Of a stretch of DNA of 64,000 nucleotides, positions 1 through 12,062 are shown in pieces. The DNA comes from Phytophthora quininea. Its lineage: Eukaryota; Oomycota; Peronosporomycetes; Peronosporales; Peronosporaceae. Numbering within the stretch: the stretch's first letter is position 1; each line of letters opens with the position of its first letter. The translations under genes were made by a program, and so were the position numbers. Where the stretch lies: positions 330,544 through 394,543 of the forward strand of contig JAAVTG010000275.1 in the NCBI GenBank assembly GCA_011947345.1, in the 5' to 3' direction. The notes under the pieces are model-generated. The model saw only the letters and a list, made by a program, of their open reading frames with translations, did no database searches and was not told where the DNA came from.

Positions 1-71
1 TTCTGCGGAGACGGAACCTCTTTCTTCGGAGCTCCTGCTCTCACCTCTACCTTATCCTCTCTATGCTGTAT

Positions 72-1932
72 CTACGAAGGGCAGTCGATGAATACGATGG
101 ACGGACGGGGTGTCGAGGCCGCCGAAGACCGTGGTGATATCGGCTTTACATCTTTTGAGCCGAACTGCAGCATGCTCTGGCTGCGAGTCGGACGGTTCTT
201 TTGTCGACGTGCGGGGGATATCGCTTTCCTGAGAGTTTTAGGAGAGTGCGATCGGGTCAACCGCAGACTGAAGCGAGCCATGAGGCTCAAGCTTGCACGT
301 GCGAGTTGGGGCTCTTCACTTTGATCCGGCAAGATCTGGATCTGGGGCGCAGTACCGAAGCCAAATCCGCCGCTGCTGTTTGACGATGAGCTCCCGTACT
401 TCGTCGTCGTTTGCTTGGAGGGCCACAGACCCCATTGCGCTCTTTCCCGCTGTCAGTATACCACGCCACGGCGGAGTCATACACCTCCGCTGTAAAACTT
501 GAGCTGTACGAGCTTCGCGTTTCAACATGTAGTGGCGGGAGGGTAGAATCATACACTTGAGATTCCGATGTCGAAGTGTCGAGGTTTCTCAATGATACCG
601 GCGTTGGCGGCGTTCCTGGCGACAAAGGTCGAGACAAACTCGTCGTATTCGGGGAGGTGGCCTCCAGCCGTCGACTCCGTTCGTCGACGACACTGATCCA
701 TCGTGTGTCAACAGTAAGATGGATGCACGGGAACCATGAGAGTTTGCAGGACTTGATGACTTTATCACCGGTGCCATAGGTGGCCTAGAGGATGTCAACA
801 ACGAGAGTCGCGGGCTCGTTTTGAATCGCTTCGGAGACGTGTTTGAGCCGGCTTCACTATCTTGAGAGGACTCTGACACTTGCGACAACTTGGTGGCACC
901 GCGTTGACTCTTGATCTCGCCGCTACTACGACGGCGGTGCCAGCCAGCGATAGAGGGATCGTCGTCGGGCAAGAGCCACCCGTTGCATCCTACCGATACA
1001 CGCGAGCGAGCTCTTGTAGTGTGGAAATTGCTTGCTGGTCGGAAGTCGTTCATGAACGGGGATGGCGGGGTAGTCGGCGTGTATAATGGGTACGAGGTCG
1101 TTGATACATGCAGAGCCTTGCGCTTGAACCCTGTGGACGAGTTTGCGATAGCGCTGCCACCAGTGTGCGGTGTGAAGCTGCCACTATCCCTTCCACCCCG
1201 TGTTCGTAGCTGGAGTTTAGTTGTAAGTGGTCGACCGAGTGGCCCCACAGGAGTCGAGGCAAACTCGACGTCGAAGCTGGTGGCTCGAGCTCCGACCGAA
1301 CTTACATCAATGCTAACTCCTGGTAGCTCTTTGTCGCGAGGGTCCACGTGAAACCCGCAGAGCTCAAGTCGAAACCTCGTTCCGGTGGAGAGTCGGCGGT
1401 AGCTAGAGGAGTCATAATAGCTGTCTTCGAAGCCGACACCCCAATGGAATGCAGAAGCTTCAGCAGGATCAAACACATCCTTCTCCACGCAGCATCCGCA
1501 GCACAGTCGGAAACGATGACCATGATATCGAGGCAACATCGACAGGAACCGGTGGCGGCGTTGATCGCAGCGACGAGGTGATTTTCGAGCCCGACTGGTT
1601 CTCCAACTCCCTGGCGGCTGATTCCCGCTATTTCCTGACCCTGTTGAGCCTCGTCGAAGGACCACCTTGACACCGGAGTTCGAACCTGTTGAATCAAAGT
1701 TCCTGCGGCTGCCGACGCGGACTATCGGACGTTTGTTGACGGCTCGAATCGGCGAGCGAGCTTCATTGGAACCCGACCTGGTGGAAAGTCGGATCGGCGG
1801 TCGAGGGCCGCCCGTATCGGCGAAGCTGTGTCGACTCGAAGCTCTGGGTCGAGACGACCGATGTCGACCAAAGCGACGCATGTAGGCCAACGCCCTGTAC
1901 CGGAGCTTCACATGCTCCGTCGACATCACCAT
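72..1932 (-). CDS. Ser/Arg-rich unknown protein, reading frame broken
   Basis: A 447-codon open frame (1932 down to 589) is followed by two further frames (637-287, then 332-72) that keep the same Ser/Pro/Arg-rich character. The first handover is near 635, in a CCC run, where the second frame reads TTSLSRPLSPGTPPTPVS; the second is near 320-330. Each step equals loss of one base on the coding strand. If joined, the product is about 550-620 residues. The N-terminal part is highly basic. A central stretch (roughly residues 140-240) is more ordered, with a CCGCC cluster and beta-like hydrophobic strands; the rest looks disordered and phosphorylatable. I do not recognise the family. The first two segments are better supported than the last, which could be unrelated reading. 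Confidence 0.5.
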
Positions 1933-2374
1933 TCACTGTTCTTTGTAGTAGCCTGTTGCTTGCGAGTTAGTTGTGCAAAACGGAGAGTGCCCGGTCCTGA
2001 GAGTGAGAACAGTCGGAAGAAGCCTACGGAAATCGCTGAACTGCGAGTTGACACTAACGATAGTTCAGCGTGACTTCGTGTGGCCCCCACTGGCGGCGGG
2101 TTCAAGAGCTCCGACTACATTTGCCGCATTTCCGTTCAGCCCACAGAATCCACGAATTCGAGGACGGGCACAGTCGAGATCATTCAATTCGATGTTCGAC
2201 AAGCGGAAGGGCCAAAGTGTGTTATGTCTTGAAGGTAGCTTTTTGAATGATCTTTTGTCCCAGAGTCTATGCAGCAAGAAGCGAAGGTAATTTGTTGTAG
2301 GTAACATGCTTTCGTCATGGTTGCGGTGAAAAATCAGCGTTGTTTCCGGTCCGAACATTTTTATTAGACGCTGA
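1933..2374. other. Intergenic, no gene seen
   Basis: The stretch lies between the 5' end of the Ser/Arg-rich gene and the 3' end of the channel gene, both on the minus strand. It should hold the promoter of the first and the terminator of the second. Short open frames here have no recognisable domain. Confidence 0.5.
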
Positions 2375-5300
2375 TCAAGTTCTCCGCTCGGGTATTACGA
2401 CGTCTCCTCTCACACTAGGACTATCCGAGTTCACGGGACCTGGATCAGCTAGCGTAATTGCCTCTGTCCCGCTGCCGAAAGACAGTTTTCCGAGCATGGA
2501 GTGGCGCTGAGCAGTGTCAATGGGAGGGTAGTCGTTTATATTGTTGGAAAACCCGCTAAGTCTGCGAGGCAGCAACCTCGCAGCTTGAGATAGCCCGGAT
2601 TTGACTCGTTTCAATTGGACTCGCGTAGTTTGACTTCCTTCGCTGCTCACAGAACTTTTGCCGATACTTGGAGAGGTTGTTTCGCTGTCGGAGCCACGAG
2701 GATTCTCATCAAATGGAAGAATCGCAGCATTCTTTTGAGATTCTGCACCCTCTGCTGGTTTTAAATCCTCTACAGACGTCGTAAGTTCTGCACTAAGCAA
2801 TGGAGGCTTTTGATCCACGATTCGGACGACACCAGTGCTATTAGAACGCGTGATACTGCCCGGTACAACAGCAAACGCTGGAGACACTTTCGCTCGCTTA
2901 CTACCGCGTTTTACAGGGGATAGTTTGATCCCCGTTTTCACTGGAGCCCCCGAGGCACTGCCTCTGACTCGGCAGAACTAGACTGAGAGTCGCCTTCCGA
3001 TGGCCACGCAAGGCTAGAAGTGTCCTTGTCCTTGCTGGGTCTCGGCTCCATTGAACGACGAGTTTTGCAATCACATGTGCAGCAACATTTCCGGGCTTTC
3101 ATCTCGCTCAGATCTTCTTTCAAGCGTCCAATATCCCTCACCATTGTGTGCATCAACTGCATCATACTTTCGAGCGTTTTTCGGTGGCATTCCCGCTGCA
3201 ATAGGACGCGATCGAGATATCGGGCTCGGACTCTGTGAGATCAGCAGTCGCTGAGCTCCTTCCACTGTCCATAGAGTTCCGACGGCTCGGTGGTGTCACG
3301 TAGGAATTGCTCACGCGTGGTCGCACCCCCACCGAGTCGCTGTTAGCTCGTCTGATGCCGCTGTTTCGTCTCTCCAACGTCTCTCGGATCTTGGCTCCTA
3401 TCGAATTCGCGTGACGCACTCGAGACTCATCCACAAACTCCTCATCGAAACTCTGAAAGCCGTACTTGATGGACTCGTCGGGTGTATTCACGTCGATCGC
3501 TTCCACGAGAATTTTAGCTGCTTCCCCGCAGTCATGGTTTCAATCACATTGGCTCGGGAAATATCCATGAATCCGTTGTTCAGGCGCTTTACAGTCACCG
3601 CCTCGACAATGTCTTCCCATGGGAACGGGATCTCCTTCTTTTCGATACAGTTCTCAAGCATTTTCGTAAGAACTCGACGTCTGTCGCTCGGGTACCGCGA
3701 AATAATCGACTGGAAGGTTTTACGGTCCAATACACACATTTCCACAAAGGTGACGGCCCGGATCGTCGTCTTTCGCTTGTAGTTCATGAGTAAACTCATT
3801 TCTCCGAAGGCTTGGCCAGGATTGAGGAAAGCGTACACTTTCTTCTGCGCGTTGGCCTCCCTTCGGCTCTGCATCAGCGAACGGCGCCTCGATTTACTAC
3901 CTGACGAAACATTGGCAACGCCTCGATGCAGCATAAAGGCCGCACCAGACATCCGTCGGAATTTGGGGTCCTCGTCTTCAGACACATCGTTAACCGAAGG
4001 GAAAGAATCGTGGTCATCGCTCTCGTCATCCAAGTCGGACGATTTGTTCGAGCCCAAATCGTTCTGTGATAGAACCGGATTCCCCAAGGCATTATCCATG
4101 GCCCTCCTCCGCTTTTCAAGGTACTTAGCCGACGCCAACAACTTACAGTATCCCATGTTAATCATCATCATTTCATGGCCAACTTCTTGGCGACGGAAAA
4201 TGTAGTCGTCCGGCATGTACACGCGCACGCCCAAGCTCAACACAATTTGGGAGATAAAGTCGGGCGTGCAGTCTGCCCAAAAGCGAGTTTTCACGACCAA
4301 TTCCCTGTGTTTAAAGAGCCCAATTTCGAGTCGTAACGTGTGCGTCAGTTCCTGCTGGAACTTGTTGATGTTGCCGTCCAAAGCTTCGTATTCCAGCCAG
4401 ACGTGGGTATAGTACTCATTCACTCGTTCTCGTAGTGTCGATGGCAATCCCATCTTGTCCATGGTCGCGTGCACAGCCTCCATCTTGCGGTGATAATTCG
4501 TCGTGTTAGCGTTGAAATTGGACACGAGCATAGCCACATTACCGAAGACGGTAGCGAGGATGCCGGAGCCGACAATAATGGCCACGCTAGAGTACAGGTT
4601 TTCTCCCCAGAAGCCGGCGGAGTTGCCTGTGCCTTGAATGAGACTCACAGCGTAGTAATAATCAGCCACGTACATTTGGCCGACGCTGTTGTAGTTAAAA
4701 TCGCGTCGTTTAGACACAGCGTGCCACAAACACGCCATATAGTGAGCGATCACCAGCACGACCCACATGAGCTGTGCAATGCCCAACAAATGGGAGTAGC
4801 GCGAATATTGGAGTCTCTGAGTCACATGCTTATCCACCCTCGCCGTTCGACTTGATAGAACTCCTCTCTCAAGGAAGGTCGTTCGTAGCAGTCGTAGTAC
4901 GATCAGAGTGATCTGGACGCCTTGTATGACTGGATGGACCAGAGTCAGAGACTTGGTAAACGAGCAATAAATGACTTGAATCGGCATAGCAGATAGCACA
5001 TCAAAGGCGAACCACTTGCGGATATAATTGCGCGCTATCTTCTTGCGGGACGTCACCAGTAGCCCTTGATCCAAGTAGGCCGAGTTGAAATTTAGTAGGA
5101 GATCCACAAAGAAGGAACTTTCGAGGACGATGGCAATGATCGTGAGTGTCGGCGATCCGTTCGGGTAGTAGCTGGGCGCGAACGGCAGATAAATGATCTG
5201 GAAGTGGTAGACCGCCAGCATGAGCAGACCGTGCAAAGTTGAGACCCAGCTTTGCGGCGTAATTGGCGAGCACCATTTCTTGAAGAAAGGCTTGTGGTGT

Positions 5301-5626
5301 TTGGCATGGGGATGCGGCCACATTTTGCTTTGGGTGGGGTTGTTGACGAGCAGCTTTTGGCTGCCCGAAGCGGCTGTTAAGGTGCCATCGTAGCTCGACA
5401 CTCGTCGGATTTGAAAGCGCTGCATCATTTCTTCATGTCTGGCCGAGTGGTTGGGGTGGACTTCTGGCTGGAGAGCATTCCGACGAGGACCTTTCTTGAT
5501 CGCAGGAGGCAGGACTGGCGGCATGAAGAAGAGCCCTGCCGAGGTCTGAGGCGAGATGTTTTTAGTAGCGCAAAACGGTAATGTGCCTTCCAAATAAATA
5601 GCAACGAACTGTGGGTCCATTTTCAA
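2375..5626 (-). CDS. Cyclic-nucleotide-binding voltage-gated-type cation channel, tail frameshifted
   Basis: A 712-codon frame (5626-3488) encodes a six-TM channel: S1 about residues 128-148, S2 162-182, S3 203-223, S4 233-255 with only two or three arginines, S5 281-302, pore loop 320-340, S6 345-368. A C-linker and a cyclic-nucleotide-binding domain follow, with the phosphate-cassette-like FGEMSLL...RKTTIRA. That domain is split by a ~100-residue charged insertion. The pore reads YYYAVSLIQGTGNSAGFWGENLY and lacks the TVGYG potassium filter, so a non-selective cation channel is inferred. The C-terminal tail continues through three more frames (3506-3162, 3201-2938, 2941-2375), each step equal to one missing base. 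It contains a probable coiled coil (around 3190-3080) and a CCCTCDC cluster. Joined length would be about 1,084 residues. Plasma-membrane location is expected. The channel core is certain; the exact tail is not. Confidence 0.9.
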
Positions 5627-6470
5627 TGTACTGATTGACCACGAACGTATCGGACCAAAACAATCGCACGACGTTTGTTCCGGGTGTATTGGTTGGTCGA
5701 CGACTTACGACGATCTTCTGGCAGATCTCGACGCCGAGCACCTCGAGCACTAAAATCAAGAAGACAAGCAAGAGTTTTCAAGAAACGTCACCTGAAGCAG
5801 CTATGACAACGGTCAGTACTACGGCCAGAACAGCAAGTGCAGCTCATGGAAAAGAGTTGTTTGGAAGCAGGGCACGACGTCTTTTGCCGTCGCACGCGGT
5901 AACACTAGAATCGATGCACATCTCTCAACTCCAGGGGCTGAGTACCGACGCGAAACAGTAGTCAAGAAGCGGCAGCATTAACATGGCCAGACAGCCGTCC
6001 TGGTAGCTGCTGGTGCTGGTGCTTATGAAGGCGTCGTTGCCACGCGGTCTGCGCTAAGTGATGATATCTAATGTCATCATTGTGCTGTATGCAGCAACGG
6101 TAAGGCCGGCTCCACGGCAAAAACCTCAGGACTTTCAGGAATCGTCACTGTATGCCAATCCGAAGGTGGTGTCGGGCGGGTCGTTCTGGCGAGCGCGTCC
6201 AAGACAACAGTCAGCCTATTGGCGTCTAGTAGGAAGATGCTGGGTCAGCAGAGAAAGAATGTTCATGTATTAAGAGTAGGTGATTCCACCAGTAGACACG
6301 ATGCTTTCGTTTTCATCAATGCAAGTCGACTTCAGCTTGTTGGATGATGCTAACTTTTGTGTTTTACGGTTCTGCGCCAAACGCATACACATTCATTTTG
6401 GGTTACCTACATGCATCAGCAGTTTTGCAAGGACGACCAACCGAAGCGAACTCCGGCATACAAGAGAATA
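5627..6470. other. Intergenic, no gene seen
   Basis: This is the upstream region of the channel gene. Short open frames on both strands have no domain signal and no consistent codon character. A small additional 5' exon of the channel cannot be excluded. Confidence 0.4.
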
Positions 6471-9400
6471 TCACTTGAGTAGTGGCAGCATCTTTTGAAG
6501 CAGCACGTGAGCTGTATTTCCCTCCTCCACAGCTTCTCCTTGATCATCCGTTGGTAGACGACATTCGAGACGAAATTCCGACCGAGTTTCGTTCAGGTAG
6601 GAGACGGTGAAGCGCAGGCCACGAGATACCAAGCGGACCTTCAGCCGTGCCTCGGCTACTCGGATTGACGTACCACGTGGTGCATGTTTGCTACCCAACA
6701 CAGTTGTAGAGAAAACATCATCACTGTCAGGAACGTCAATTTCGAGACACCCCACAAGCCTTTCAATCGCATTGTCAGGGACGTTTTCACGGGTAATTGC
6801 TCGCACACGGAACGACGCGTCATCATCCAAAAGCACATCGTATCAGCCTCGAACCATTCGTCGAGTATTTGCAGTATGGAACTTCCATTCGCCAGCTACG
6901 AACCGGAACGCAACATCCCAAGCATTGCCGAAACCGTCTCCAAATTGTTTCAGCAGGTTTTTGCTGTGTAAATTCACTGTCAGACAAGGTTCCAGCTCGA
7001 CTCCTTCAATCTTGCACTCCAGGTCGTCAATCAATGCTGCAATCGTCGGGGATGACCGATCACAAACATTCGACCAACGCTTCAGAATATCTTTTCCGTA
7101 GCGTAACTTTTGAAGCTCCGACCAGGTCAGACTTGAGTTGTTACAGGACTCCGACTCGAGCTTAAAGCAGAGCTCTCCGAAGGAATTCTCGTCTCAATCC
7201 AGATATCTCATCAAACCATCGGTGTGATCTTCACGGAATTCTTTAATCCACGTCCGGAACTTTTTCCACTCGTTCTTTGAGGTACTTCATCCGAATTTTT
7301 CAACCGGTAGCGATACTCTTGAGTAAGTTCATTGCTTGTGGAGTGCTCGACCTCGGTAAACGTCCAACGGAATTGAAGACCGCCACGAACTGCAATTTCA
7401 AATACGCGATTCGGCTCGTGGTGGGGTACGACGCCAAAGGTTTTAAACAACTCAGCGAGTTCGTGTTCCGCTGCTCCAATCCCCGATGGAGTTCCTTTCA
7501 GTGCCAACTTTCGGTCAGCATCGATCGAGCAGCCAACATCATGCTTATCACGAAGCAGCTTCGAGTAGCGACCACCCGTATTAAAGCCACGGACAGCTCG
7601 GACCGGAACAGTCTTTGGAATGGGGAATTCCTTCACTTAGCAGTCAGTCATCTTGTTTCTCAATGGTGAAATTGAAGGAATACTTGTCCAAAAGCGACCA
7701 CATCTCTTTCATGTGAGATTGAACGGGATTTCCTTAGAAGACACTTCAACATGCGAGGTTATTTGACTATTACTTGCGGTAGCCGCTGCTGGCTTCCCGT
7801 CAATGAACCCTCCGAGCGTATCGTGAATCAATGGCATTCACACCACCTCCATCGCCTTGTGATCTGGCATCACCTTCGACAATCGAGCCATGACCGCTTC
7901 GTCGCTGCTTTCTTCCACTGCTTGTCGATGGCTCAAATCCCCACGAACAAGCGCGATAGGATCCCACAAAGGCGCTACCATGTCTTCCAATGCTCTTACC
8001 AAAGCCTCCGTCTGGGGTAAGCTCGGAAATCTGGTTGCACTTTTCTGAAGGACGCCAATACGCATCGAACGAATACATAACGTAAACGCAGTCTTCTCTT
8101 GTGCCTCGCCTTCATTTAATATTTCGGATTGGATAAAGCGTTCTTCAGCTTGACGTAGACTCATGTACACTCGAATTACACCGATAGGAGATTTCTCGCT
8201 CAATGGATTACCAGAGGCAAAGACACAAGAAGGGTGCATTGCCGACTCGGGAACAATGTTATCGCCATCAGCCCTATTTGTCACCTGTACCAAGATGAAC
8301 GATACTTTCGACCCAGAAAACATGGGTATCACCAGATCCGCACCGTTCTGGTTGCGGGGAGTACCCCTGCAGCCCGACGTCCCAGTAAAATCCACAGTGT
8401 CTCCTCTGTAGGCTCCAGAACCAACTGCACGAAATGGCAAAAGCCCATTTGCCAGCCATCCCATTGCGCTCTCCACTTTGTATAAGCGATTCTGGTTTGT
8501 TTGTCTGCGGCAGCCTGCTGATTCATCTTGATAGCCAACTCTACTCCAATGATTGCCTTCACGAACACTCGGACACTCACCAATTCGCCCGTGAATAAGC
8601 AGTCTCTGTGCGTTTGTCTACCGGACGCTTTCACCACATACGTGTCCATCGCTAAAAGCAACAGGATGCGGGCAATCACTTCACCTATGCCGCCTGTACC
8701 CAGCGTCTCATTGAAAATAAGTTTCTTGAGTTGGGGCAAGATGAACTTTCACAGACCATCAATCAAAGCGTACCAGACCTTGATGGCACCCAAGGTCAAC
8801 ACTGGGTCCGACGTATAACTTGCCAGTTGGCCATCGTTTTCGTGCTTCACGTACGCCAGCACCGACATGAAATCTGCTACAAGTCGGGTGGCCAGAGCGG
8901 ATCTCGAAAACGGCCGCAGTCCTAGTCGACACAACATCGACGCGACACCAAACAAGGTCCACTCGTTGTAGCTCATCTCTTTCATGGGAGTTTTCCCGAG
9001 AAGCAACTTTCGCGCGGCGCGGCTAAGTACCGTTTCTTCTGCCATTGATCTGTTGCTTTGTTTCTTTATTGATGCATCGAAAGTGCTGTTCCATATTGGA
9101 CGACCCATGGCCACAATGCGTTAAAGAGGATTTGTGTACTTGACAGAAGCCTTGTACGCGGATAACGTATTGGTGTCGAACTGTTGCCGCCAATAAATAT
9201 CCATGGTGTGAGCTAACACGAACGGCGGGAACAGCGTGCTTGTGTATCCGTCTTCATCATTACAAGACGGCGGATCATTTTCTAGCAGTGGTGTCAACCA
9301 GATATGGCCGAGTTCGTATCTACCAACACGACGAAAATTCCACCACTAGAATCCCAGTTTTGAATATTCTCGTTCGCCGCTTTCAGAGCGTGGCGTAGTA

Positions 9401-9950
9401 GTCGAAAGTAGTTCATTCCGCCAGTATCGAGCTGGAGTAGGGCTCTAGCTTCGTCCACTGCTAACACCACGAGCCTCTGGGTCGGCGATTTTGTTTTCTT
9501 CCAATGCTCAAAATTCTTTTCAGTATCTTCCAGCGCCTGCGCAACCTTCTTGTCGAAGTCGGGTTCTGTGAACAACTTGAGCCAGTCTTCTCCGATAGTT
9601 GACCAGTTTTGTTGAGCGAAATAGTAGATCGTTTCCAGGTGCTTCGACATGCTCACTTCGTCTGCACCATCAGCAAATAACCATTGTCGTAGAAATTTCG
9701 TCGCTACTGGAAATCCGCTTGACTCTTGCAAACGAGTGCACGTGTAGATCACACGAAGCGACCCAGTTGATTCCCGGCTTGTTTTACGTGCCAACTCCCA
9801 AAGCAAGCGGCTCTTGCCAAAGCCAGAGCTCTGCACTATTGAAATACATGGCGCTTGGTACAGCTTCGGTTTGCTGCTGTATGCATGCCAACACCGGGTT
9901 ATGTAGTCTCGGAATTCCACGTCCGCGTCGCCATAGTAGGGAGCCGCGTG
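6471..9950 (-). pseudogene. Decayed large P-loop NTPase gene (effector-like or selfish-type family)
   Basis: The N-terminal piece (9920-9294) has a Walker A motif (SSGFGKSRLLWELA, about residues 31-44) and a Walker B-like VLAVDEARALL. Downstream pieces run in the same direction: a frame around 9290-9125 (LTPLLENDPPS... FPPFVLAHTMDIYW), then 9114-8749, 8739-8329, 8476-7838, 7636-7211, 7034-6843 and 6836-6471. They change frame by the same sign at each step. In-frame stops are also present: TAA near 9124 and TGA at about 8749. The architecture, an ATPase followed by a long mostly helical region, resembles large P-loop proteins common in Phytophthora and fungi that are sometimes grouped with Crinkler-associated NTPases. 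The last third (7636-6471) may be a separate relic. With several stops and shifts I regard it as non-functional. Confidence 0.5.
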
Positions 9951-9995
9951 AAGGCATACACGAGCCGGTGGTAGAGATCCGAGTCAACTCCCTAG

Positions 9996-10903
9996 TACCT
10001 CCCACTGCTTTTGATTCGAGCTCCACCGATGTCTGGGAAGACAACGCTGGCCCTGCTTCTTAACAACTACATCGTCAACAACAAGCCGAACGCCGTAGTT
10101 GCGTATATTCGTGCTCACTACAAGAAATCTGATGCCACGTTCGAGTCTTATTTTCAGGACGTCTACGGCTGTGGACTTGGTGATTTCTGCGAGAAGAGCG
10201 GCGACAAAGTGGTGCTGGTCGATGAAGCTCAATTGACGTAGAACGACACAATTCTTTGGACGCCTGGATCAAGACTACACTGAACAACGGATTTCCTGGG
10301 CTCCGATTTATTTTGTTCTCGGTGTACAGCTTTAGTAAATTCGCCCACCTGAATCGACCTGGAACACCGGTTGGTATCCGTTCTGAATACAAGTTCGGGT
10401 TGCGTGCGACCCAATCGAAGCCTGGCCTGGAGTTATTGCGGTCGGAGCTGGATGAAATGGTTGGGAATGCCTTTGACCCGGAAGCTGTCGACATTCTTTG
10501 AGAACTTTGCTCTGGACACATTGGAATTGGACGCGAGATGATTGGATACTTGCGTAAGAAGCTGAGCTACAATTTGCGAACCTCGGGTCCAGACATCATT
10601 AGCGCTGAGCTGCGTTCGGTGGCTCTATTGGAAACGATTGGTGGTATTAGACGGGCAATTCCGTGCGTCGACGAGGTGAAGCGTATGGCAAGAGCTGAGA
10701 AGTTATCAAGTGCAGGGGTCGTGGCGATACTGAATTCTGTCGCGTCTGGTGAGGTTGTGACCTGGAGCTATACTGACAGGGCGATGCAGTGCTTAGTTCG
10801 ACATGGCTTCCTCTACGAGGATGACGACAATCGTCTGCAGTTCGCGTCAGGGATGCACCAGAAGGTTTGGCTCCATTCCAGCCAAAAGAGTCAACAGCAA
10901 TAG
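9996..10903 (+). pseudogene. Crinkler-type P-loop NTPase C-terminal domain, decayed
   Basis: The open frame from 9996 contains a Walker A motif (RAPPMSGKTTLALLL) and a Walker B motif (KVVLVDEAQLT), ending in a stop at 10239. The next frame (10256-10501) continues in the same family style and is interrupted by TGA at 10499, after which the same frame resumes (ELCSGHIGIG...) to 10903. The RAPPxSGKT / VLVDEAQ / LCSGHxG pattern is typical of the NTPase-like C-terminal domain of Phytophthora Crinkler-family proteins. No N-terminal secretion or LxLFLAK-type domain is present upstream; the region is occupied by the divergent P-loop pseudogene, whose start lies less than 100 bp away. One frameshift and one nonsense codon make it a pseudogene. 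Confidence 0.6.
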
Positions 10904-10928
10904 GACTGAAGTGACTAGGCTTTTTTCC

Positions 10929-10961
10929 GAGGAATTTCCATAACCAAGTGGAATTCCACTT
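10929..10961 (+). repeat. Left terminal inverted repeat of the MULE
   Basis: It matches the reverse complement of 12030-12062 at 32 of 33 positions and starts immediately after the left CTTTTTTCC target duplication. Confidence 0.85.
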
Positions 10962-11220
10962 GCTTTTTCCAAAGCGTGTGTAGAGACTGAGCCCACTCTC
11001 TTTGTGCGTATATGTTTGCAACTAGTTGGTTGGTCATGAGACTTGGAATTAAATCATAGAAAGTGGCGAGAAAACCATAGCATTTGGCAAGAAAATCATG
11101 ACTTATTGACAGAAAAACCTACTACCATCATGGCAATCGGAGATGAAATCATGGAAAATGGAAATGTGTATTTTGATTAAAGGAGCAACATATCTACTTG
11201 CTGGTTCGTCGCCTCCACTT

Positions 11221-11532
11221 CTACTTCTTGCTCCCTTTCGTTTTACGTCGTTTATGCTTCTCTTTGGGTCCTGCTTTTTCTCCTTGTGAGCCTTTTTCTC
11301 TCGGCGAAGTCGGTACGACTGGCATGCGGCAGGACGTATCGACTGTAAGCGTAGAATCAATCGGAAAGGGTACAAACTTCAGCGTGTATGTGTCTCGAAA
11401 GTGTTGGAGTGAAAGTCGGTCGGCATCATAAAGGTTAGCAATTGGAGTTCCATCTTGAATTGCAGCTGCCGTGGCGTGTACGCATGAAAAGAATGGCACA
11501 ACAACTTGAATTCTATGTTGTAGTAACGTGTC
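11221..11532 (-). CDS. Possible second exon or small basic-tailed ORF inside the MULE
   Basis: An open frame opens just after a TAG at the end of GCTAATAATAG, a plausible intron end on the minus strand, and runs to 11221. It encodes a globular-looking stretch followed by a Lys-rich tail (EKAGPKEKHKRRKTKGSKK). It lies directly downstream of the AT-hook/zinc-knuckle frame in the same orientation and could be its second exon. I could not identify a convincing donor site. The function is unknown. Confidence 0.3.
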   Translation of the reverse strand, partial: DTLLQHRIQVVVPFFSCVHATAAAIQDGTPIANLYDADRLSLQHFRDTYTLKFVPFPIDSTLTVDTSCRMPVVPTSPREKGSQGEKAGPKEKHKRRKTKGSKK

Positions 11533-11563
11533 AACGTCCAGCTATTATTAGCAAACCTCACCA

Positions 11564-11938
11564 CTACATGCTGACGTGAGTTCTGAGCCCAAGTCGAGCT
11601 GCAGCAGCCTGCGCTTCCACCGCTTTCCACTGTTCAAGCGACAGCTTGAGCTTCTTGCGCGAGCGATAGTTCTTACTCGCAAGGCGAGCTTTCGCCTTGC
11701 GGTCAGCTTCACGAGAAGTTTCGGCCTCGGCACCACACGGGAACACGCGCTGAAGGTGCTTCCGTAGTCCTGCAGGCGTTTTCAAAACACGTTGACACCG
11801 GAAGCACTTTCTCGCCAATCGCTTTCTTGGCCGGCCGCGTTTCTTGGGGACATGCTTCTTCGACTTGACCTTCACCATTGAGCTTGGAGATTCGACACTG
11901 AAGAAGGAAAAGGTAAGAAAACACCCGTCCCAGCCCAC
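11564..11938 (-). CDS. AT-hook and C2HC zinc-knuckle protein carried by the MULE
   Basis: This is a small basic protein, 124 codons from the first Met and about 104 from the better start at the internal MVKVKSKK. Visible features in order are an AT-hook-like KKRGRPRKR, a Cys/His cluster CxxC-x12-H-x6-C (CFRCQRVLKTPAGLRKH..FPC), and a basic helix (RKAKARLASKNYRSRKK) followed by an Ala-rich amphipathic helix. DNA binding is inferred from the AT hook and basic region. It lies wholly inside the MULE, so it may be an element-encoded DNA-binding factor or a captured host gene. It has no similarity I recognise to MULE transposases (no DDE or SWIM motif). Confidence 0.5.
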   Translation of the reverse strand: MGWDGCFLTFSFFSVESPSSMVKVKSKKHVPKKRGRPRKRLARKCFRCQRVLKTPAGLRKHLQRVFPCGAEAETSREADRKAKARLASKNYRSRKKLKLSLEQWKAVEAQAAAARLGLRTHVSM

Positions 11939-12029
11939 CCACTTACTTATGGAAATTGTTGCGCGTTTTCTTAGCTACAACGACCAGATCCACTTACTTA
12001 TGGAAATCGTCACTGCTGGAGGCAAGAGT

Positions 12030-12062
12030 AAGTGGAATTCCACTTGATTATGGAAATTCCTC
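12030..12062 (-). repeat. Right terminal inverted repeat of the MULE
   Basis: This is the inverted partner of 10929-10961. It is followed at once by the second CTTTTTTCC. Two partial internal copies of the motif CTTACTTATGGAAAT lie just inside (near 11941 and 11993). Confidence 0.85.

Larger units (their letters stand above)
10929..12062. mobile_element. Short Mutator-like (MULE) element with 33-bp TIRs and 9-bp target duplication
   Basis: The ends are 33-bp terminal inverted repeats differing at one position: 10929-10961 and 12030-12062. The outer part begins GAGGAATTTCCATAA and the inner part contains an 18-bp perfect palindrome (CAAGTGGAATTCCACTTG on the left). The element is flanked on both sides by the identical 9-mer CTTTTTTCC (10920-10928 and 12063-12071). 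A 9-bp duplication is the hallmark of Mutator-superfamily transposition. The 1,134-bp body has no transposase but carries a minus-strand AT-hook/zinc-knuckle gene, so it is non-autonomous or a gene-capturing element. Confidence 0.8.
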
